A DNA stretch of 6,727 nt, from positions 1 through 6,727 of the forward strand of contig CANJKY010000208.1 of NCBI GenBank assembly GCA_947474875.1, read 5' to 3'. The DNA is from Gemmataceae bacterium (lineage in GTDB: Bacteria; Planctomycetota; Planctomycetia; Gemmatales; Gemmataceae). A program made the translations under genes and the position numbers. The notes beneath the pieces were generated by a model. That model was given only the letters and a program-made list of their open reading frames with translations. It was not told where the DNA came from and made no database searches. Each line of letters starts with the position of its first letter. Position 1 is the stretch's first letter. Below, one piece after another: positions 1 through 5,281 of this stretch.

Positions 1-824
1 CTCCCCCGTCGGCCGACGTGGCTGAGGATGTGGCCCCGGCGCCATCGGCGGCCCCGGCCAAGCTGCCACCCAGGACCACGAGCGCCCCTTCGGCCACCCA
101 GCGGTACGAACACACCGTGCTGACCACGCCGCCCACCCAGGAGGAACTCGTCAAACTGCTCCAGAAGCAGGAGAAGGCGGGGTGGGAGTTCTGCGGGTCG
201 GTCCACGCCGAGACCGACGGCATCAAGCACTACTCCGCGCTGGTGTTCAAGCGGCCGAGGGCAGGCGCCACCACAACCTCCCCGACGGCCACCTACCCCA
301 CCCTTCCGGCAGGGGGATACGGGCACGGCTCGGCCGACACCTATCCGGCCCCGGCTTCATACAACCCGCTCACCCCCAGCACCAACCTACCGGCCACGGC
401 GGTCCCGGCCGACGTTGCTACCGACCCACTCGCCAGCGTGAGGCGGACAACCCCGGCCCCCACGACTTCGGCTCCCGCGGCCGGGAGCACCCTGCCGGCC
501 CTGCCGCCGAGCGACCTGTCCCCGACCCAGCCGGGCGCCCCGAAGCCGGCGTCGAACCGCCCGTCCAAGCCGGCCGCCGGCCCGGACACCCCGGACGTGA
601 CGGTGGTGAAGCTGAAGCAGTTGAGCGCGCAGGCGGCGCAGGACCTGATCACGCCGATCCTCGGCGACTCGCTGAAGGGGAAAGGCGGCACGGCGGACGT
701 GGTGACGGTGCCGGACGCCGCCACGGTGGTCATTTACGGGGCGACCAAGGGGCAGATCGACGTCATCACTGCCTTGCTCGCCAAGCTGGACGTGGCCAGC
801 CCGACTACCGGCGCCAAGAAGTGA
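1..824 (+). CDS. Partial protein: DUF4177-like segment, Pro/Ala/Thr-rich linker, secretin-N-like C-terminal repeat
   Basis: The reading frame is open from the left edge (first whole codon at 3) to a TGA at 822-824, so the true start and any signal peptide probably lie outside the window. The GTG at 18 is only the first possible start inside it. Numbering from that GTG: residues 29-79 form a compact segment (RYEHTVL...L..L.K.EKAGWEFCG...YSALVFKR) resembling the small DUF4177 fold. Residues 80-192 are a low-complexity Pro/Ala/Thr/Ser linker. Residues 193-258 (VTVVKLKQLSAQAAQDLITPIL, then a variable loop, then VVTVPDAATVVIYGATKGQIDVITALLAKLD) match the pattern of short secretin/NolW-type N-domains, which mediate ring packing in type II/III secretion secretins. 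No secretin barrel follows, so this is not a secretin. Such repeats occur in many exported planctomycete proteins. The role is unknown; a periplasmic or envelope scaffold is inference. The domain calls are by eye and moderately secure. Confidence 0.7.
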   Translation, partial: PPSADVAEDVAPAPSAAPAKLPPRTTSAPSATQRYEHTVLTTPPTQEELVKLLQKQEKAGWEFCGSVHAETDGIKHYSALVFKRPRAGATTTSPTATYPTLPAGGYGHGSADTYPAPASYNPLTPSTNLPATAVPADVATDPLASVRRTTPAPTTSAPAAGSTLPALPPSDLSPTQPGAPKPASNRPSKPAAGPDTPDVTVVKLKQLSAQAAQDLITPILGDSLKGKGGTADVVTVPDAATVVIYGATKGQIDVITALLAKLDVASPTTGAKK

Positions 825-843
825 CGGTCATCGGTGTGCAACG

Positions 844-870
844 CGCAAGCGGCGTGAGACGCCGCTTGCG
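844..870. repeat. Perfect 12-bp inverted repeat (hairpin) in the gap before trpE
   Basis: The left arm at 844-855 (CGCAAGCGGCGT) is the exact reverse complement of the right arm at 859-870, with a 3-nt GAG loop. It begins 19 bp after the stop of the upstream gene and ends 30 bp before the trpE ATG. No T-run follows; a G-run (880-885) does. It could act as a stem-type terminator or mRNA-end protector for the upstream gene, a leader structure of trpE, or a dispersed palindromic repeat. The arms resemble palindromes I associate with Gemmataceae intergenic DNA, but that is recollection, not a search. Confidence 0.7.
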
Positions 871-900
871 GCGTTGCTTGGGGGGCCATAAACCAACCCC

Positions 901-2415
901 ATGCGTTACCGCCCGTCGTCCGACGAGTTCGCCGCCCTGGCCGGCTCCCACACCGTGGTGCCGGTGTTCCGCACCCTGGCCGCCGACACCCTCACCCCGG
1001 TGTCCGCGTTCCGCAAGCTGCGGGCCGGCGGGTGGGCGTTCCTGTTCGAGAGCGTGGTCGGCGGGGAGCGGGTGGGCCGGTACAGCTTCCTCGGGGCCGG
1101 CCCGTTCCGCCGGTTCGAGGCGTCCGGGAACACCGTCCGCGAACAGTTGGGGGAGAACCCGCCGACCGAGTCCACCCACCCCGACCCGCTCAAGCTGCTT
1201 GAACAGCGGATCGCCGCGTACTCCGCCCCGCACCTGCCAGGGCTGCCGCGGTTCTGCGGCGGGGCGGTCGGGTTCGCCAGTTACGACGCCGTGCGGTACG
1301 TCGAACGGCTGCCGAACGCCCCGCCGGACGACCGCCACATCCCGGACCTGTGCTTCGGCTTCTACGACCGCATGGTCATCTTCGACCACATCAACAAGAC
1401 GGTGCTGGCGGTGGTCCTCGCCCACCGGTCGGGTAGCGGGTCCGGGGTGTCGGGTGTCGAAGGGGAATACCACCAGGCCTGTGCCCGGGTGGACGAGTTG
1501 GTGGAAACGCTGTCGAGGCCGGCGGCCGAACCACCCCTGCAAGACATCGACCTCGACACCCGCTACCCGGCACCCGGCGAACGGTACACGAGCAACTTCA
1601 CCCCCGAGTCGTGGAACGCGATGATCGCCCGCGGGATCGAGTACATCCGCGCCGGCGACGTGTTCCAGTTCGTGCCCAGCCAGCGGTACCAGACCCGCAC
1701 CACCGCCGACCCGTTCGACGTGTACCGGGCGCTGCGGGTGATCAACCCGTCGCCGTTCATGTTCTTCGTGGACACCGGGGCGACGCAGTTGGTCGGGGCG
1801 TCGCCGGAGATCATGTGCCGCGTCGAGAACGGGGAGATGACCGTCCGCCCGCTGGCCGGCACCCGCCGCCGCGGGGCCACCCCGGAGGACGACAAGCGGC
1901 TGGCCGCCGAGTTGCTCGCCGACCCGAAGGAGCGGGCCGAGCACATCATGCTGGTGGACCTGGGGCGGAACGACGTGGGCAAGGTGTGCGAACTCGGCAG
2001 CGTGAAACTGGCCGACCTGATGGTGGTGGAGCGGTACAGCCACGTCATGCACATCAGCAGCACCGTCACCGGGAAACTGAAGCCGGGGCTGACGGCGTTC
2101 GACGCGCTGCGATCCGCACTGCCGGCCGGCACCCTGAGCGGGGCGCCGAAGGTGCGGGCGATGGAGGTCATCGACGAACTCGAACCACACCGCCGCGGGC
2201 CGTACGGCGGGGCGGTCGGGTACATCGACTTCGGCGGGAACATGGACACCTGCATCGCCCTCCGCACGATGGTCATCCAGAACGGCACCGCGTCCATCCA
2301 GGCCGGGTGCGGGGTGGTGGCCGACAGCGACCCGCACGCCGAGTACCAGGAGACGGTGAACAAGGCGATGGGCCTGATGCGGGCGCTGGAGGTGGCCGAG
2401 ACGCAACTCGGCTGA
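901..2415 (+). CDS. trpE: Anthranilate synthase component I
   Basis: This is a complete 504-residue protein, a normal TrpE length. It converts chorismate to anthranilate, using ammonia supplied by the TrpG glutaminase, in the first committed step of cytoplasmic tryptophan synthesis. The N-terminal domain (about 15-205) carries the LFES motif at 48-51, and NPSPFMF lies at 282-288; in the family these regions form the tryptophan feedback site. The chorismate-binding domain (about 230-500) shows DVFQFVPSQR (253-262), GASPE (299-303), RPLAGTRRRG (316-325), HIMLVDLGRND (348-358), LPAGTLSGAPK (407-417), YGGAVGY (435-441) and IQAGCGVVADSDP (466-478). Ala319, where aminodeoxychorismate synthase PabB has lysine, favours TrpE over PabB. 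There is no trpG or other trp gene in the window. The upstream sequence lacks a clear Shine-Dalgarno motif; a weak -10-like CATAAA at 887-892 lies only 8 bp before the ATG. Confidence 0.95.
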   Translation: MRYRPSSDEFAALAGSHTVVPVFRTLAADTLTPVSAFRKLRAGGWAFLFESVVGGERVGRYSFLGAGPFRRFEASGNTVREQLGENPPTESTHPDPLKLLEQRIAAYSAPHLPGLPRFCGGAVGFASYDAVRYVERLPNAPPDDRHIPDLCFGFYDRMVIFDHINKTVLAVVLAHRSGSGSGVSGVEGEYHQACARVDELVETLSRPAAEPPLQDIDLDTRYPAPGERYTSNFTPESWNAMIARGIEYIRAGDVFQFVPSQRYQTRTTADPFDVYRALRVINPSPFMFFVDTGATQLVGASPEIMCRVENGEMTVRPLAGTRRRGATPEDDKRLAAELLADPKERAEHIMLVDLGRNDVGKVCELGSVKLADLMVVERYSHVMHISSTVTGKLKPGLTAFDALRSALPAGTLSGAPKVRAMEVIDELEPHRRGPYGGAVGYIDFGGNMDTCIALRTMVIQNGTASIQAGCGVVADSDPHAEYQETVNKAMGLMRALEVAETQLG

Positions 2416-2426
2416 CGGCGGTCAGC
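2411..2426. repeat. Short inverted repeat spanning both convergent stop codons
   Basis: GCTGAC at 2411-2416 and GTCAGC at 2421-2426 are exact reverse complements around a 4-nt loop (GGCG). The left arm contains the TGA stop of trpE (2413-2415). The right arm contains the stop of the minus-strand deaminase gene (TCA at 2422-2424 on the plus strand). The 6-bp stem has no T-run on either side, so a bidirectional terminator function is possible but weakly supported. Confidence 0.35.
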
Positions 2427-2889
2427 GGCCGGGGGCGGCCCGGCACACCGCCAGGAACAGGTCGTCGCACTCCTCCTGCAACACCCCGCCGACCACCTCG
2501 CACCGGACCCCGTCGGCCCGCCCGGCGACCTCCGCGGCCGGCAGGTCGATCTGCTCCCAACCGGTGTCCCGCAGGAACCGGATGGACGTGCCGTACACCA
2601 CCCGCCCGATCCCGCTGAACAGGATCGCACCCATACACATCGGGCACGGCTCGGCGGTGGTGTACAGCGTCAGGTCGGCGGTGTCGCCCCGCCACCCGCC
2701 CCGGTGCAGCGCGGTCAGCGCGTCCACCTCCCCGTGCAGTAGCGGGTTCTCGTCCGTCCGGTTCCACCCCTCGGCCACCACCCGCCCGGTCGGGGCGTGA
2801 ACGATGACCGTGCCGAACGGAAGATCCGGGCAGTGCTCGGTCAGGGCGACGGCCTGTCGCATGTGCTTCTCGTCGACGCTTCCGCTCAT
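2422..2889 (-). CDS. Zinc-dependent nucleoside/base deaminase (CMP/dCMP deaminase superfamily, COG0590-like)
   Basis: This is a 155-residue protein of the cytidine/deoxycytidylate deaminase fold. H52-G-E54 and P81-C82-P-M-C85 form the expected zinc site (ligands His52, Cys82, Cys85) with Glu54 as proton shuttle. The following MGAILFSGIGRVVYG is typical of the guanine/cytosine deaminase and TadA branch. The HGE form of the first motif (rather than HAE) also occurs in yeast-type cytosine deaminase, so guanine, cytosine or another base or nucleoside could be the substrate; I cannot decide which. TadA is less likely because the C-terminal part (DTGWEQIDLPAAEVAGRADG) does not look like the usual tRNA-binding end. 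The ATG overlaps the upstream gene's stop (ATGA) and has a GGAGG on the minus strand at 2899-2895, which supports this start. It is the last gene of the three-gene cluster. Confidence 0.88.
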   Translation of the reverse strand: MSGSVDEKHMRQAVALTEHCPDLPFGTVIVHAPTGRVVAEGWNRTDENPLLHGEVDALTALHRGGWRGDTADLTLYTTAEPCPMCMGAILFSGIGRVVYGTSIRFLRDTGWEQIDLPAAEVAGRADGVRCEVVGGVLQEECDDLFLAVCRAAPGR

Positions 2890-3344
2890 AGGCCCCTCCG
2901 CAGTAACGCCAGCACCACCCCAATCGCAAGCAACCCGCGGGCCGACCAGGCGGCGGCCCGCACCCAGTTGGTGAACACTAGCCGGCGGTGGGATGTCGGG
3001 TCGAACCCGTGCGCCAGCCGGGTGTGGCAGGGAATCTGCACGCCCGCGGTGGACACCCAGTTGACCGCCGCCAGCGCCAGCCCGGCCCACACCACCCACA
3101 CCGGCACCGGCTCCGGCCGGTCCCACACCAGCCAAACGGCCGTCGCCCCTTCCACCAGCATGGGCGGACCGACCACCCACCGGGTGCGATCGGCGTGCCG
3201 CCGGGCGTACTCGGCGAACCGGTCCGGGCCGACGGCAGCAAACAGCGGGTAATGCACCACCTGCACGAACCAGATCAGGCCGGTCATGTAAAGCGTCGCC
3301 GCCGCGTGCGCCAACACCACCCCCGCGGTCACCGCGTACGTCAT
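2886..3344 (-). CDS. Small four-helix integral membrane protein, function unknown
   Basis: This is a 152-residue hydrophobic protein with about four predicted membrane segments: near residues 5-27, 57-75, 82-100 and 132-148. Recognisable features are LIWFVQVVHYPLF (23-35), a charged stretch DRFAEYARRHADRTRW (41-56), WVVGPPMLVEGATA (56-69), and WVSTAGVQIPCHTRLAHGFD (96-115) with His/Cys residues between helices. I have the impression of a conserved but uncharacterised bacterial membrane family and cannot give a function. The start is well supported: the ATG overlaps the preceding gene's TGA (ATGA at 3344-3341, minus strand), and a GGAG (CTCC at 3353-3356 on plus) sits 8 nt upstream. The stop overlaps the deaminase start in the same way, so all three genes are probably translationally coupled. 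Confidence 0.85.
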   Translation of the reverse strand: MTYAVTAGVVLAHAAATLYMTGLIWFVQVVHYPLFAAVGPDRFAEYARRHADRTRWVVGPPMLVEGATAVWLVWDRPEPVPVWVVWAGLALAAVNWVSTAGVQIPCHTRLAHGFDPTSHRRLVFTNWVRAAAWSARGLLAIGVVLALLRRGL

Positions 3345-4246
3345 GCGACGGACTCCGGGGTGGCCGTCGCTTCCACCAGCCGGCGGGTGACGTCGTGACG
3401 GTAGGCGAACATCCGATCCAGCCGGCGGCGGACCAGTCGCCCGGCCACCCACCGGCCGAGGTAGCCGAGCGGCAGCACGTACTCGACCTCGTCCCAAAGC
3501 AGCGTGCCGCCCCGCCCATCCGGCAGGAAGTGGTGGCGGTGATACCAGTGCGCGAACGGCCCGCTCACCTGCCGGTCGGCGAACACCCGCGGCGGGTCGT
3601 ACTCGGTGTGCTCGGCCACCCAGCGGACCGGGAACCCGAACACCCGCCCGCGGAGCACCACCCGGCTGCCCGGCCGCAGCCCGTCGCCCCGCTCGGCCAC
3701 CCGCATCGGCTCCCACGGCGGGATCAGGCGATCCAGCGCCGCCGGGGATTCGTGGAACCGGAACACGTCCTCCGGCGGCCGGGCGATGCGGCACTCGAAC
3801 ACGATCCGGGTCACCGCCCGCGGGTCAGGCGGCTGCGCCCAATGATGCCGGGCGGCGTCCCGCAGGATGAGGGCGAACGGCACCCACCAGATCAGGTCGT
3901 TGGTCAGGATGGTCAGACCGAACAGCGGCGGGAACGTCCGCTCGGCCAGCGCCACCGCAAACCCGATCGGCCCGAACACCTTGCCGAGCAGGCCGACCAG
4001 CACGATCGGCCAGTGCGTCCGCGGGTCGTCGGCGGCGATCAGGTAGCCGACGCCGTACACGCCGACGATCATGCCCACGCACTGCCAGATGGCCGGGTAG
4101 TTCGGCCGGTCGGCCCCGGTCAGGTCGAACAGCAGATTCGGGAAGGCGATCGTCATCGCCCCCCACGCCAGGTTGTACACCCCGGCGGCGAACAGCCAGC
4201 CGGTCGCCCACCCGGGCGGCGGGGTCTGTGGGGAGGGATCGGGCAC
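3341..4246 (-). CDS. Fusion of a four-helix membrane domain with an SRPBCC (START/cyclase-like) domain
   Basis: This protein has 301 residues if it starts at the GTG at 4246. The open frame runs much further upstream, but there it is a shadow of the divergent ThuA gene. The N-terminal half has about four membrane segments (near 15-40, 52-71, 80-101, 106-128) and includes NYPAIWQCVGMIVGVYGVGY (49-68) and TNDLIWWVPFALIL (115-128). I recognise this as a small planctomycete membrane family sometimes loosely labelled alkyl hydroperoxide reductase; no catalytic cysteine pair is visible to support that label. The C-terminal half (about 145-290) is SRPBCC-like: FECRIARPPEDVFRFHESPAALDRL (split here at 150-162 and 163-174), IPPWEPMRV (175-183), GPFAHWYHRHHF (229-240), DEVEYVLPLG (252-261), and a final RMFAYRH (278-284). 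This SRPBCC type is also found attached to TIGR01777 sugar-epimerase-like proteins. A hydrophobic-ligand role at the membrane is inference. No Shine-Dalgarno motif precedes the GTG, so the start is uncertain. Confidence 0.8.
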   Translation of the reverse strand: MPDPSPQTPPPGWATGWLFAAGVYNLAWGAMTIAFPNLLFDLTGADRPNYPAIWQCVGMIVGVYGVGYLIAADDPRTHWPIVLVGLLGKVFGPIGFAVALAERTFPPLFGLTILTNDLIWWVPFALILRDAARHHWAQPPDPRAVTRIVFECRIARPPEDVFRFHESPAALDRLIPPWEPMRVAERGDGLRPGSRVVLRGRVFGFPVRWVAEHTEYDPPRVFADRQVSGPFAHWYHRHHFLPDGRGGTLLWDEVEYVLPLGYLGRWVAGRLVRRRLDRMFAYRHDVTRRLVEATATPESVA

Positions 4247-4352
4247 GGTGGCGGGCCGCCGTTCGGCGTGTGGGGTGCGGACAACCCATTGTTGCCCGGC
4301 CGGGCGGCGGAAAGCCACCCCGGGGGAAAGATCCCGAGTCGCCCGCCGCGGA

Positions 4353-4358
4353 TAGAAT
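4353..4358 (+). promoter_or_regulatory. Candidate -10 element (TAGAAT) for the ThuA-glycerate kinase pair
   Basis: TAGAAT matches the sigma-70 -10 consensus at five of six positions and stands out as an AT-rich island in GC-rich DNA. It lies 32 bp before the ATG, which would give a leader of about 25 nt including the Shine-Dalgarno motif. No good -35 hexamer sits at the usual spacing, so the assignment rests on the -10 and its position alone. Confidence 0.5.
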
Positions 4359-4380
4359 GCCCCCGACTCCTGCCACCCCC

Positions 4381-4385
4381 GGAGG
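4381..4385 (+). promoter_or_regulatory. Shine-Dalgarno motif (GGAGG) fixing the ThuA gene start
   Basis: GGAGG ends 5 nt before the ATG at 4391. It is the clearest ribosome binding site on the plus strand here. It selects this ATG out of a much longer open frame that begins at 3395 and is otherwise the antisense shadow of the minus-strand membrane/SRPBCC gene. Confidence 0.75.
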
Positions 4386-4390
4386 TTCCG

Positions 4391-5281
4391 ATGCCCCTCT
4401 CCCGTCGCGATTTCCTGGCCGCGTCCGCCGCGGCCGTCACCCTGCCCGCTGTCGCCCGCGCTAACGAGGTGCCGAAGAAACTCGTGCTCATCGGCGGCAC
4501 GATGAGCCACGGCCCCGGCGACCACGAGTTCAACGCCGGCGTCAAACTGCTGGCGAAGTGCCTGGCGAACGTGGACGGGCTGAAGGTGGTAGTGGTGAAC
4601 AACGGCTACCCGAAGGACGACGGCGTGCTGGACGACGCGGCCGGCATCCTGTGCTACGCCGACGGCGGGGCCGGGCACCCGTTCCTGAAGGGGAAGAACC
4701 TGGAGCGGGTCGGCGGGCTGATGAAGAAGGGCGTCGGGCTGATGTGCGCCCACTACGGGGTGGAGGTGCCGAAAGACGTCGGGGCGAGGGAGTTCCGCGA
4801 TTGGATCGGCGGGTGCTACGAGCACGAGTTCTCGTGCAACCCGATGTGGAGTCCGGAGTACAAGGAGTTCCCCAAGCACCCGGTGTGCAACGGGGTGAAG
4901 CCGTTCAGCATCCGCGACGAGTGGTACTTCAACATGCGGTTTCGCGACAAGATGGAGGGCGTGACGCCGATCCTGACGGCGACCCCGAGCGATCAGGTGC
5001 GGAACGGGCCGTATGTGTACCCGAAGGGGCCGTACAAGCACATCCAGGAGGCGAAGGGGAACCCGGAACACATGATGTGGGTGGTGGAGCGGGCGGACGG
5101 CGGCCGCGGGTGCGGGTTCACCGGCGGGCACACCCACAAGAACTGGAAGGACGACAACTTCCGCAAGGTGGTGCTGAACGCGCTCCTGTGGATCTGCAAG
5201 GTGGACGTGCCGACGGACGGCGTGGCGTCGAGCGTGAGCGAGGCGGACATCGCCGCCAACCTGGACCCGAAGAAGAAATGA
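4391..5281 (+). CDS. ThuA-domain protein with Tat signal peptide
   Basis: This is a 296-residue protein of the ThuA family (trehalose-utilisation protein, a class I glutamine amidotransferase-like fold). Residues 4-10 (SRRDFLA) form a twin-arginine signal, followed by a hydrophobic stretch and a likely cleavage after VARA (21-24), so the folded protein is predicted to be exported by Tat. The ThuA domain spans about 29-270. It has KLVLIGGTMSHGPGDHEF (30-47), a conserved GLMCAHYGVEVP (116-127), EHEFSCNPMW (144-153), DEWYFNMRF (176-184), and the C-terminal GRGCGFTGGHTHKNW (238-252), with NALLWICKVDVP (263-274) closing the domain. ThuA proteins are linked to sugar catabolism, but the reaction of this branch is not established. 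The start is supported by GGAGG at 4381-4385. The stop overlaps the next gene's ATG (ATGA at 5278-5281), which indicates a coupled operon with the glycerate kinase. Confidence 0.9.
   Translation: MPLSRRDFLAASAAAVTLPAVARANEVPKKLVLIGGTMSHGPGDHEFNAGVKLLAKCLANVDGLKVVVVNNGYPKDDGVLDDAAGILCYADGGAGHPFLKGKNLERVGGLMKKGVGLMCAHYGVEVPKDVGAREFRDWIGGCYEHEFSCNPMWSPEYKEFPKHPVCNGVKPFSIRDEWYFNMRFRDKMEGVTPILTATPSDQVRNGPYVYPKGPYKHIQEAKGNPEHMMWVVERADGGRGCGFTGGHTHKNWKDDNFRKVVLNALLWICKVDVPTDGVASSVSEADIAANLDPKKK

Larger units (their letters stand above)
4247..4390. promoter_or_regulatory. Divergent intergenic region between the membrane/SRPBCC cluster and the ThuA gene
   Basis: This 144-bp region separates two divergently read gene clusters and should carry both promoters. 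A perfect 12-bp palindrome, GCCCGGCCGGGC, lies at 4294-4305 near the middle. In DNA this GC-rich it may be chance. I found no convincing -10/-35 pair on the minus strand. Confidence 0.5.

Noticed and set aside
805..2406. 533-residue minus-strand open frame opposite trpE
   Set aside because: It is exactly antisense to the conserved TrpE sequence and shows only low-complexity His/Arg/Gly/Pro content; a codon-bias artefact of high GC.
4294..4305. Perfect palindrome GCCCGGCCGGGC in the divergent promoter region as a possible operator
   Set aside because: It consists only of G and C in very GC-rich DNA, so it is easily expected by chance, and no regulator gene is nearby. It is noted in the region entry only.
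3395..4390. Long open frame on the plus strand upstream of and continuous with the ThuA gene, suggesting a 628-residue protein
   Set aside because: The added N-terminal part is Arg/Pro/His-rich nonsense antisense to the membrane/SRPBCC gene, and a clear GGAGG plus Tat signal places the real start at 4391.
4247..5137. Minus-strand extension of the membrane/SRPBCC frame across the ThuA gene
   Set aside because: It is antisense to a well-recognised ThuA protein and has composition typical of a GC-rich shadow frame (many His, Arg, Val, Pro) with no domain.
4558..5277. In-frame upstream extension of glycerate kinase, giving a 707-residue protein
   Set aside because: The extension is an out-of-frame reading of the ThuA gene, and the ATG at 5278 begins a normal kinase N-terminus.
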